Under the pieces are notes generated by a model. It saw nothing but the letters and a program-made list of their open reading frames with translations, was not told the DNA's origin and ran no database searches. Below are positions 8,398 to 16,417 of a DNA stretch of 43,874 nt, in pieces. The stretch is taken from the NCBI GenBank assembly GCA_017994175.1, contig JAGOLH010000022.1:1-43874 (forward strand). The letters run 5' to 3'. Positions within the stretch are counted from its first letter, which is position 1, and the number at the start of each line of letters is the position of its first letter. Position numbers and translations under genes: made by a program. Source of the DNA: Bacteroidales bacterium (lineage in GTDB: Bacteria; Bacteroidota; Bacteroidia; Bacteroidales; ML635J-15).

Positions 8398-8796
8398 ATG
8401 ATGTTTTTAGCCTATTTTTTGTTTTTTTTATCCCAAAATGATTGTTGAAAATTATTCTCACCAAATCATTCAACCATCTGAATTTCAAACATTTGCATTG
8501 TCAATAGGTTTGTCTAAAATAATTAAACAGATAATTGTTTATAAATTAGAATTTGCTTGTGAATAGTGCCTATTTTCAAGCATTTACAAGTAATTTAGAG
8601 GTTAATTTCTTTTTTTTTCGTAAAGCTTGTGTTTTACTATCTTCTTGATTTTCTGATAGTTATTCCCAGCAACAATTTATGTTAATATTGATGTTAAAAA
8701 AACAAATGTTATCGATTTTATTCATTATTTATTTTAGTGTGGCAAAAACACGCAACCATATCAAAGATTTAAGAACTTTTAAAAATATTAACCTTT
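8398..8796 (+). other. 399-base AT-rich intergenic leader before nrdJ
   Basis: No open frame worth reporting was found. TAGGTTTG at 8505-8512 matches the -7 consensus TANNTTTG and would give an untranslated leader of roughly 275 bases. Small inverted repeats are present (ACTATC with GATAGT around 8636-8661, and GTGT with ACAC near 8738-8752). I could not recognise a cobalamin riboswitch or a NrdR-box pair. Confidence 0.45.
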
Positions 8797-11373
8797 ATGC
8801 TATTGGTAGAACCACAAACTGAGACAAAAACGGTGACTGAAAACCTAAGAACTTACACCGACGAAGAAGCATTTTTAGCCACTCTCGATTATTTCAAAGG
8901 AGACGATCTGGCTGCCCGAGTGTGGATTAACAAGTACGCGCTGAAGGATTCGGACGGCAATTTGTATGAACTTACACCCGACGACATGCACCGTCGTCTT
9001 GCACGGGAATTGCATCGCATCGAGATGAAGTACAAAAATCCGTTAGGCGAAGAAGAGATTTATCAGCTTCTCAAGGATTTCAAGTATGTTGTCCCTCAGG
9101 GAGGCCCGATGTCAGGAATAGGAAACAATATGCAAATTGTTTCGCTTTCGAATTGTTTTGTAATCGGAAATGACAAAGACGCCGATTCATACGGAGCAAT
9201 CCTAAAAGTTGATCAGGAACAGGTTCAGTTAATGAAGCGAAGAGGTGGCGTAGGACACGACCTATCGCATTTGCGCCCCAAAGGAACCCCTGTGAAGAAC
9301 TCTGCCTTAACTTCCACCGGAATCGTTCCCTTTATGGAACGATATTCAAACACCACCCGCGAAGTTGCTCAAGACGGCAGAAGAGGCGCACTTATGCTCA
9401 GCATTTCGGTGAAACACCCTGATGCCGAAGACTTTATAGATGCCAAAATGACACCGGGCAAAGTTACCGGAGCCAATGTATCGGTAAAGATACACGACGA
9501 CTTCATGAAAGCCGTTGTCGATGACAAACCTTATATCCAGCAGTTTCCGATTGACAAACCCAATCCCAAGTTTCAAAAAGAAATCAATGCAAAAAAACTG
9601 TGGGATAAAATTATTGCCAACGCATGGAAATCGGCAGAACCGGGGATTTTATTCTGGGATACAATAACCCGTGAATCGGTTGCCGATTGTTATGGCGACA
9701 AGGGGTATCGAACAGTTTCTACAAACCCGTGCGGAGAAATACCCTTGTGTCCTTACGACAGCTGCCGCCTGGTTGCTATCAATCTTTACAGCTATGTAGA
9801 AAATGTTTTCTCCACCGAAGCACGCTTCAACTTCGATAAGTTTCGCGATCATGTGCAAAAAGCACAACGTCTAATGGATGATATCATCGACCTCGAACTG
9901 GAAAAAATTGACAGTATCATCGAAAAAATCAACAACGATCCGGAAGATTTCGAAATCAAGCGTGTTGAGCGTAAGCTTTGGGATAATATCAGGCATAAAG
10001 CTTCGGAAGGTCGCCGTACAGGTCTGGGGATTACAGCCGAAGGAGACATGCTGGCTGCACTTAATCTGCGGTACGGTTCATCAGAAGCAAATGATTTTGC
10101 CGTTGAGGTACAGAAAATTCTGGCTGTTGAAGCCTATCGCTCTTCTGTAAAAATGGCGGAAGAGCGTGGATGCTTTGCAATCTACGACCCACAACGGGAA
10201 ATGACGAATCCATTTATCAATCGGCTTCGTCAAGCCGACCCCGAAATGGTAGAAACGATGGAAACCTGCGGCAGACGCAACATATCGCTGCTTACCATTG
10301 CACCTACGGGGACTACCAGTTTAATGACACAAACCACATCGGGTATTGAACCGGTTTTTCGTGCCGCCTATCGTCGTCGCCGCAAAGTAAATCCCAACGA
10401 CCCCAATGCACGTATCGACTATACCGATGAGCAGGGTGATAAATGGGAAGAGTATAACGTATTCCATCATAAATTCATCACCTGGCTAAGAGTAAATGGT
10501 TACGACTTCAATGAAGTGAAAGAATACGACGAAAAACACATTAACGAAATTGTTGCAAAATCGCCTTACCATAAAGCCACTGCAGCCGATGTTAACTATC
10601 TGAATAAGGTTCGTATGCAGGGCGACATTCAAAAATGGGTGGATCATAGCATCAGCGTTACTATTAATATGCCTGAAAACGTTACAGAAGAAACCGTTGC
10701 TGAATGCTACCTTGAGGCATGGAAATCGGGATGTAAGGGTATTACGGTTTACCGCGAAGGATCGAGAGACGGAATTCTTATTGCCGGAAAGAAAAAAGAA
10801 AAAGTAGTACGGCAAGAAGGCCCTCTGAAACGTCCAAAGGTACTCGATGCCGATATAGTACGTTTCCAAAACAATAAAGAAAAATGGATTGCATTCATTG
10901 GTTTGCTTGATGGCTGTCCTTACGAAATATTTACGGGCAGGGTAGAAGAAGACGTGCTAAACATACCTTCATCAATCGAAAAAGGGCAAATTGTTAAAAT
11001 ACGTTTCGAAGATGGAACATCGCGCTACGATTTTCAGTACAAAAACAAGTACAATTACTCAACAACTTTTGAGGGCTTGTCGCACCAGTTTGATAAAAAC
11101 TACTGGAACTATGCAAAACTGATCAGCAGTGTGCTCCGTTACGGAATGCCCATTCCAAAAGTTGTTGAACTTGTTGGCTCTCTTGAGCTCGATTGCGACA
11201 GCATCAACACTTGGAAAAATGGGGTAGAACGCGCTTTGCGCAAGTACATTCCCAATGGCACACGCGCCTCGGAAGCAGGAGTTGAATGTCCGGGCTGCGG
11301 CGATAAAGACACTCTTGTTTATCAGGATGGCTGTGTAATTTGCCGGAGTTGCGGATATTCCAAGTGTGGTTAA
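8797..11373 (+). CDS. nrdJ: Adenosylcobalamin-dependent ribonucleotide reductase
   Basis: Class II ribonucleotide reductase, which reduces ribonucleotides to deoxyribonucleotides with a radical made from adenosylcobalamin and works with or without oxygen. The 858-residue product has the substrate-site cysteine in SLSNCFVIG (C120), the finger-loop motif NPCGEIPL (C312, E314), the phosphate-binding PTGTTSLM region near residue 500, and a C-terminal zinc-ribbon/redox tail with paired cysteines CPGC, CVICRSC and a final KCG. No N-terminal ATP-cone is visible; the start is short. The gene stands alone after a long leader and before a strong terminator, so it is probably monocistronic. No partner small subunit is expected for this class, and no B12 synthesis gene is in the window. 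Confidence 0.96.
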   Translation: MLLVEPQTETKTVTENLRTYTDEEAFLATLDYFKGDDLAARVWINKYALKDSDGNLYELTPDDMHRRLARELHRIEMKYKNPLGEEEIYQLLKDFKYVVPQGGPMSGIGNNMQIVSLSNCFVIGNDKDADSYGAILKVDQEQVQLMKRRGGVGHDLSHLRPKGTPVKNSALTSTGIVPFMERYSNTTREVAQDGRRGALMLSISVKHPDAEDFIDAKMTPGKVTGANVSVKIHDDFMKAVVDDKPYIQQFPIDKPNPKFQKEINAKKLWDKIIANAWKSAEPGILFWDTITRESVADCYGDKGYRTVSTNPCGEIPLCPYDSCRLVAINLYSYVENVFSTEARFNFDKFRDHVQKAQRLMDDIIDLELEKIDSIIEKINNDPEDFEIKRVERKLWDNIRHKASEGRRTGLGITAEGDMLAALNLRYGSSEANDFAVEVQKILAVEAYRSSVKMAEERGCFAIYDPQREMTNPFINRLRQADPEMVETMETCGRRNISLLTIAPTGTTSLMTQTTSGIEPVFRAAYRRRRKVNPNDPNARIDYTDEQGDKWEEYNVFHHKFITWLRVNGYDFNEVKEYDEKHINEIVAKSPYHKATAADVNYLNKVRMQGDIQKWVDHSISVTINMPENVTEETVAECYLEAWKSGCKGITVYREGSRDGILIAGKKKEKVVRQEGPLKRPKVLDADIVRFQNNKEKWIAFIGLLDGCPYEIFTGRVEEDVLNIPSSIEKGQIVKIRFEDGTSRYDFQYKNKYNYSTTFEGLSHQFDKNYWNYAKLISSVLRYGMPIPKVVELVGSLELDCDSINTWKNGVERALRKYIPNGTRASEAGVECPGCGDKDTLVYQDGCVICRSCGYSKCG

Positions 11374-11417
11374 TGGCCTTTCTTATGCCTACACAATAAA
11401 AAACAACTTTGTTTTAT

Positions 11418-11442
11418 AGCTCTCGCCTGAGAGCTTTTTTTT
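11418..11442 (+). terminator. Rho-independent terminator of nrdJ
   Basis: A perfect 7-base-pair stem AGCTCTC/GAGAGCT with a GCCT loop is followed by a run of eight T. It starts 45 bases after the nrdJ stop codon. A weaker AT-only inverted repeat, AAAACA/TGTTTT, just upstream could serve the convergent punA transcript. Confidence 0.85.
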
Positions 11443-11450
11443 ACCCCAGT

Positions 11451-12260
11451 TTATAAATCGGCAATTAGTTTTTTAAAAATCTGTGTCATCTTTTTCTCTG
11501 CACCGGCAGCTACCTTTTGAACATCTTCATGAGTAATTGTAACTATTTTACCAGGTACACCGAGATCGGTAATGATTGACATGGCAAAGCAAGGAATTCC
11601 CATTTGATTGGCAACAATAACCTCTGGAACCGTTGACATACCCACAGCATCGGAACCAATAATTCTGAAATACCTGTATTCTGCCGGCGTTTCGTAAGTA
11701 GGGCCGGTTGTAGCAGTATATACTCCATACATAAGCTTTATTCCAAGTGCTTTTGCCACCTCACCGGCGCGATGAATAAGTGTGGGATTATAAGCCTGTC
11801 CCATATCGGGAAATCGCACACCGAATTCTGGTTCATGTTTCCCTATCAACGGATTGGGAATCAAATTAATGTGGTCGTTAATAACCATCAGATCTCCGAT
11901 TTCAAAATCCGGGTTAACTCCCCCACTGGCGTTACTGAGAAACAAATTCTTAATACCCAGCTGAGCCATAACCCGTATTGGCAATACAACCTGTGATAAA
12001 GCATACCCTTCGTAGTAATGAAATCTGCCTTTCATAGCAATCACAAATTTTCCGGAAAGTTTTCCAAAAATCAACTGCCCAGAATGACCTTCGACAGTTG
12101 AAACCGGAAAATTCGGAATTTCATTGTAAGAAATGATTTTTTCAATCTCTATCTCCGAAACGAGCCCACCAAGTCCGGTACCAAGCACAATGCCAACTTC
12201 AGGATTACCTGAGATTTGTGCCTTTATAAAGGCTGCTGTATCTTTTATTGTTTGAAACAT
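11451..12260 (-). CDS. punA: Purine nucleoside phosphorylase
   Basis: The enzyme splits inosine and guanosine (and deoxy forms) with phosphate to free base and (deoxy)ribose 1-phosphate in purine salvage. The 269-residue product fits the trimeric PNP-I family: GIVLGTGLGGL phosphate loop near residue 24, PNFPVSTVEGHSGQL, MKGRFHYYEGY, LFLSNASGGVN, GPTYETPAEYR, and the C-terminal SDAVGMSTVPEVIVANQMG and ITDLG. Length is typical. The start codon lies inside the 3' end of lpxK, 56 bases of overlap on the same strand, so translation is likely coupled. The gene converges on nrdJ, with the terminator between them. The symbol is by family; deoD in the sense of the hexameric enzyme would be wrong. Confidence 0.95.
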   Translation of the reverse strand: MFQTIKDTAAFIKAQISGNPEVGIVLGTGLGGLVSEIEIEKIISYNEIPNFPVSTVEGHSGQLIFGKLSGKFVIAMKGRFHYYEGYALSQVVLPIRVMAQLGIKNLFLSNASGGVNPDFEIGDLMVINDHINLIPNPLIGKHEPEFGVRFPDMGQAYNPTLIHRAGEVAKALGIKLMYGVYTATTGPTYETPAEYRYFRIIGSDAVGMSTVPEVIVANQMGIPCFAMSIITDLGVPGKIVTITHEDVQKVAAGAEKKMTQIFKKLIADL

Positions 12261-13320
12261 ATGTAAAAAATTGATTATCGAATTGTTTTTTATCTTCTTC
12301 GCTACCTTGCAAAATTACAGAAATCGGAATATAAAAGAAGTATCGCTTCAAGGCATCGGGCATGAAGCCGCACTCAAGGAGCCTGATGCTATCTTTCTCG
12401 GTTGTAACAATCAGCTTATACCCTGCAATTGCATTGAATCGCGCTTCGATTTTTTCGATATCCCGTTTGCGGAAATCATGATGATCGGCAAACTCGACGT
12501 GATCAACGGATGCAAATGTTGAGTTGAGATAATCGATAAAATCTTTGGCAAAAGCAATCCCTGACACTGCCAGGACATGATACTTTTTTAAATCGGTAAT
12601 ATCCAATTCAATCGGTGTGCTGAAAACAGTCCGGGGTGGATGATATCCGAAGCGGGTAAAAAACAGGTACTGGTAGGGTTGTGGGTCCATTTCTTTAAGC
12701 ATGATACGCCTTTCAATGGCTTTCATGTTTTCGGGGCATTTTGTTACAATAATCACATGAGCCCTGAGTACTCCCGAAGGGCTTTCGCGCAGTCTGCCAT
12801 AAGGCAGCAGATGGTCTGATGAAAGCGGATGGTAAAAGTTATTCAGCAATACCGAAAGGCCCGGCCTTACTCTTCGGTGCTGAAATGCATCGTCGAGCAC
12901 AATAAGGTTCAAATCTGGATATTTCTCCATTAATATTTTAATGCCTTTTACCCTTTTTTCGCAAACAGCCACAACGGTTTCCGGATATTTGCGTTTCATT
13001 TGCAGCGGTTCGTCACCAACTTGTAAGTACGACGAGGTCTCGGAAACTTCAACATATCCGCTTGTTTTTCTTTTATAGCCCCTGCTCAGCACGGCAATAC
13101 GGTATTTTTCCCTGAGCATCCCGATGATAAATTCGGTGTGAGGAGTTTTTCCGGTTCCGCCTACCGATATATTCCCAATCGATATAACCGGAATGTCGAA
13201 TTCCACCGAGGGAAGAATATTATTGTCGTACATAAAATTGCGCAATGCCGTAATAAACCTGTATAAGACTGCAAAAGGCCAAAGCATAATTAGAACAACA
13301 ATATTTTTGGGTTGCTTCAT
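12205..13320 (-). CDS. lpxK: Tetraacyldisaccharide 4'-kinase
   Basis: LpxK phosphorylates the 4' position of the lipid A disaccharide at the inner membrane, giving lipid IVA, the acceptor for WaaA encoded 4 kb away. The 371-residue product has an N-terminal membrane helix (IVVLIMLWPFAVLYRFITAL), the P-loop SVGGTGKTP around residues 52-60, LSRGYKRKT, VGDEPLQMKRKYP, VLDDAFQHRRV and LLPYGRLRE, all family hallmarks. The C-terminal stretch KKQFDNQFFTYVSNNKRYSS is followed by a few extra residues that overlap punA. The ATG start gives normal family length. The gap to the upstream rsgA stop is 108 bases without an obvious feature. Confidence 0.95.
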   Translation of the reverse strand: MKQPKNIVVLIMLWPFAVLYRFITALRNFMYDNNILPSVEFDIPVISIGNISVGGTGKTPHTEFIIGMLREKYRIAVLSRGYKRKTSGYVEVSETSSYLQVGDEPLQMKRKYPETVVAVCEKRVKGIKILMEKYPDLNLIVLDDAFQHRRVRPGLSVLLNNFYHPLSSDHLLPYGRLRESPSGVLRAHVIIVTKCPENMKAIERRIMLKEMDPQPYQYLFFTRFGYHPPRTVFSTPIELDITDLKKYHVLAVSGIAFAKDFIDYLNSTFASVDHVEFADHHDFRKRDIEKIEARFNAIAGYKLIVTTEKDSIRLLECGFMPDALKRYFFYIPISVILQGSEEDKKQFDNQFFTYVSNNKRYSSLYKGTNLR

Positions 13321-13428
13321 TCTTTTTCGTAATTCCCGAAAATAATTATTTTGAACTGATTTTCAAAACCTGAAGCCAATAAATACATTTTCCGGTGATA
13401 GCTCTGCGCAGTAAAAACAAGCTTTGTT

Positions 13429-14364
13429 TTACAGAAATTTGTTTTTTCTGAATTTCTTATTTTCATCTTCATACATACTTACATACGACCGATAGCGCGA
13501 TTCGGCAATATTGCCATCAGCCACAGCACTCAGCACAGCACAGCCGGGTTCGTTGAGATGAAGGCAATTATAAAACTGACAGGATTTAGAAAATTTAAAA
13601 ATCTCAGGAAAAAAATGGTACAGTTCATCTTTTTTTATGTCAACGATACCAAAACCACGAATTCCCGGTGTATCGATGATATAGGCACCGAAGTTCAGTT
13701 CGAGCATTTGTGCAAAGGATGTAGTATGCTTCCCCGAAAGGTGGGTTTCCGAAATATCAGAAACGGGCAGACAGAACGATGGATCAAGGACATTAATGAG
13801 AGATGATTTCCCTACTCCGCTTAGGCCGCACAAAACGCTGGTTTTACCCTCAACTGCTTCTCGAATTTTATCAATATTTATCCTTTTTGTAACAGAAACA
13901 GATACAAGTTGATAGCCGGCCATATCGTATGCAGCCATCATTTCGGCCAGTTTTTCGATATCGTTACCCTTGCAAGAATCAATTTTGTTGAAAACGAGCA
14001 ACACAGGAATTTGATAAGCCTCAGCCGAAACCAGAAATCTGTCGATAAAAACTGTTGAAGTGGTGGGCTCTTTCAGGGTTACCATCAATATGGCCAAATC
14101 GATGTTGGCCGCAATTATTTGCACCTCTCTCGAAAGATTGGTAGAACGCCTGATAATGTAATTTTTCCGGTCAAAGATTTCTGCAATGGAACCCTCTCCC
14201 TGGTTTTCCTGCTCTACTGACACCCTATCCCCAACTGCCACCAGGTTCGACGACCGGTATCCCTTAATGCGCAAAGCTCCTTTTAGACTACACTTCAGAA
14301 TCCCAAGTGATGTTTTCACATAATGGGTTTTACCAAACGATTTTATTACAAGGCCTTGAAGCAT
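13429..14364 (-). CDS. rsgA: Small ribosomal subunit biogenesis GTPase RsgA
   Basis: RsgA is a circularly permuted GTPase that checks late 30S assembly. The 311-residue product has an N-terminal OB-fold, then G motifs in the permuted order: NKID at 126-129, P-loop GLSGVGKSS at 180-188, DTPG at 231-234. A C-terminal zinc site follows with C262, C267, H269 and C275. All catalytic and metal residues are present and length is normal. Start ATG gives MLQGLVIKSFGKTHYV, as usual for Bacteroidota members. It is divergent from the topoisomerase IV operon. With Der and Era it makes three ribosome-assembly GTPases in 14 kb, though not in one operon. Confidence 0.96.
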   Translation of the reverse strand: MLQGLVIKSFGKTHYVKTSLGILKCSLKGALRIKGYRSSNLVAVGDRVSVEQENQGEGSIAEIFDRKNYIIRRSTNLSREVQIIAANIDLAILMVTLKEPTTSTVFIDRFLVSAEAYQIPVLLVFNKIDSCKGNDIEKLAEMMAAYDMAGYQLVSVSVTKRINIDKIREAVEGKTSVLCGLSGVGKSSLINVLDPSFCLPVSDISETHLSGKHTTSFAQMLELNFGAYIIDTPGIRGFGIVDIKKDELYHFFPEIFKFSKSCQFYNCLHLNEPGCAVLSAVADGNIAESRYRSYVSMYEDENKKFRKNKFL

Positions 14365-14418
14365 AGTGTAAGTTGCGGCAAAATTATAAAAAATAAAGAC
14401 ATTTAGCTTTTTGAAAAG

Positions 14419-14496
14419 GTTCGTCCGAACAAGTTACTGGCAATAAATATTATTAACCTTTTTTTGTTAATATCTATTCATTGCGCTGCAATGAAT
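14419..14496. promoter_or_regulatory. Three consecutive perfect inverted repeats, rsgA/parE intergenic
   Basis: In the 181 bases between the divergent rsgA and parE starts are three perfect inverted repeats: GTTCG-TC-CGAAC (14419-14430), TATTAAC with GTTAATA around an eight-base loop (14451-14472), and ATTCATTGC-GCT-GCAATGAAT (14476-14496). They could be operators or hairpins in the divergent promoter region. None is followed by a T-run in the reading direction of a gene end, so terminator function is unlikely. Confidence 0.5.
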
Positions 14497-14511
14497 ACAA
14501 TTAATAATTAT

Positions 14512-14519
14512 TATTTTTG
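14512..14519 (+). promoter_or_regulatory. Putative -7 element for the parE operon
   Basis: TATTTTTG matches TANNTTTG. It ends 26 bases before the ATG at 14546 and only 8 bases before the GTG at 14528, which argues for the ATG as the parE start. No TTG at the expected -33 distance was found. Confidence 0.35.
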
Positions 14520-14545
14520 TTGTTCTTGTGAAACAATGTGTGTAC

Positions 14546-16381
14546 ATGGTAGCAAACTATTCGGAAGAAACGATAAAAACACTTGACTGGCGCGAACATA
14601 TTCGAAAGCGTCCTGGAATGTATATCGGAAAACTGGGAGACGGGTCATCGCGCGATGATGGTATCTATGTTTTATTAAAAGAAATCATTGACAATTCGGT
14701 TGATGAATATGCAATGGGGTTTGGAAGCAAAATCGATATTGAAGTTGAGGAATCAACAGTACGTGTTCGTGACTATGGCAGGGGAATACCGCTGGGCAAA
14801 GTAATCGACGTTGTGTCGAAAATGAATACCGGGGCAAAATACGATTCAAAGGTTTTCAAAAAAGCCGTCGGGTTGAACGGAGTAGGTATTAAAGCCGTGA
14901 ATGCACTTTCTTCCGATTTCAGAGTGGTCGCTTACAGAGAAGGAGAAAAAAAAGAAGCGGTATATTCAAGAGGCATTCTTATAAACGATGCGCCTATTGA
15001 GAAAACTGATGAACCCGCAGGAACACTGATTGTTTTCTCACCCGACATTGAGCTGTTTCCTTCGTTTCGTTTCAGGACCGAGACCATCGAGAACATGCTG
15101 AAGAACTATGTATTCCTGAATACCGGATTATCAATATACCTCAACGGACAACGATTCTTTTCGCGGAATGGGCTAGTCGATCTCCTGAACGACAACATGA
15201 ACAGTGAGTGCCTTTACCCTATTGTTTGCCTGAAAGGAGAAGATATTGAACTGGCATTTACTCATTCAAACAAATATAGTGAAGAATATTTCAGTTTTGT
15301 AAATGGGCAGCATACCACTCAGGGAGGAACGCACCTTTCGGCTTTTCGTGAAGCCTATGCAAAAACTATTAAGGAATTCTTCCGGAAAGATTTTGACAGC
15401 TCCGATATACGGCAGTCGATTGTTGCAGCCATCAGCATCAAAGTGGAAGATCCAATTTTTGAATCGCAGACCAAAACAAAACTGGGATCGCGCGACATGG
15501 CTCCCGACGGAATAAGTATTAATAAATTTGTCAACGACTTCATAAAAAAAGAGCTTGACAATTATCTTCACAAAAATCCGGAAACTGCCGACGCCATTCT
15601 TCGGAAAATAATTGCTTCGGAAAAAGAGAGAAAAGCCATTCAGGATATTAAAAAGATATCGAGAGAACGTTCAAAAAAAGTTAACCTTCATAATAAAAAA
15701 CTCCGTGATTGTCGTGTTCACTACAATACCGATGAAGAACGCCGCTTTGAATCAACAATATTTATTACTGAAGGTGATTCAGCCAGCGGGTCAATAACTA
15801 AATCGAGAGACGTTAACACTCAGGCTGTTTTTAGTTTAAAGGGCAAACCTCTGAACACTTTTGGACTGAGTAAAAAAATTGTTTATGAAAACGAAGAATT
15901 TAACTTGTTGCAAGCGGCACTCAATATAGAAGACGGAATCGAAAATCTGCGATACCGCAATGTAGTTATTGCTACTGATGCTGATGTCGATGGTATGCAT
16001 ATCAGGTTACTGCTCATAACCTTTTTCCTTCAGTTTTTCCCTGAAGTTATACGTAATGGTCATCTGTTCATTCTACAGACACCACTGTTCCGTGTTCGCA
16101 ATAAGCAGGAAACGCTGTATTGTTACGATGAAAGTGAGAAGCAAAGGGCTATTGCCAAACTTAAAGGCAACCCTGAAATAACACGATTCAAAGGCCTGGG
16201 TGAGATTTCTCCCGATGAGTTCAAGAATTTTATTAATAACAACATTCGCCTCGATCCGGTTAACCTGAGTAAAGCAGATATGATAAACGATCTGCTTGAG
16301 TTCTATATGGGAAAAAACACCAATCAACGGCAGCTGTTTATTATCGAAAACCTGAGAATAGAAGAAGATGCCATTGTTTAG
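14546..16381 (+). CDS. parE: DNA topoisomerase IV subunit B
   Basis: ATPase subunit of topoisomerase IV, which with ParC decatenates daughter chromosomes. About 611 residues from the ATG at 14546 (617 from the GTG at 14528). The GHKL ATPase domain shows [24 protein letters not shown] and the ATP-lid [14 protein letters not shown]. The transducer region contains the QTKTKLGS motif. The TOPRIM domain has [10 protein letters not shown] and the metal-binding [22 protein letters not shown] closes the core. The short length, without the long gyrase insert, and the direct pairing with parC favour topoisomerase IV over gyrase; a Bacteroidota-type assignment rests on this context. parC follows after 36 bases. 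Confidence 0.93.
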   Translation: MVANYSEETIKTLDWREHIRKRPGMYIGKLGDGSSRDDGIYVLLKEIIDNSVDEYAMGFGSKIDIEVEESTVRVRDYGRGIPLGKVIDVVSKMNTGAKYDSKVFKKAVGLNGVGIKAVNALSSDFRVVAYREGEKKEAVYSRGILINDAPIEKTDEPAGTLIVFSPDIELFPSFRFRTETIENMLKNYVFLNTGLSIYLNGQRFFSRNGLVDLLNDNMNSECLYPIVCLKGEDIELAFTHSNKYSEEYFSFVNGQHTTQGGTHLSAFREAYAKTIKEFFRKDFDSSDIRQSIVAAISIKVEDPIFESQTKTKLGSRDMAPDGISINKFVNDFIKKELDNYLHKNPETADAILRKIIASEKERKAIQDIKKISRERSKKVNLHNKKLRDCRVHYNTDEERRFESTIFITEGDSASGSITKSRDVNTQAVFSLKGKPLNTFGLSKKIVYENEEFNLLQAALNIEDGIENLRYRNVVIATDADVDGMHIRLLLITFFLQFFPEVIRNGHLFILQTPLFRVRNKQETLYCYDESEKQRAIAKLKGNPEITRFKGLGEISPDEFKNFINNNIRLDPVNLSKADMINDLLEFYMGKNTNQRQLFIIENLRIEEDAIV

Positions 16382-16417
16382 ATAAACGCTGATTGCTAAA
16401 AACATGCTAATAAAAAG

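Noticed and set aside
8398..8460. T-rich stretch after waaA as a terminator
   Set aside because: Several T-runs but no GC-containing stem before them.
8735..8760. GTGT...ACAC inverted repeat near nrdJ as NrdR box or riboswitch piece
   Set aside because: Only four-base arms, and the known NrdR consensus and cobalamin-box sequence are not present.
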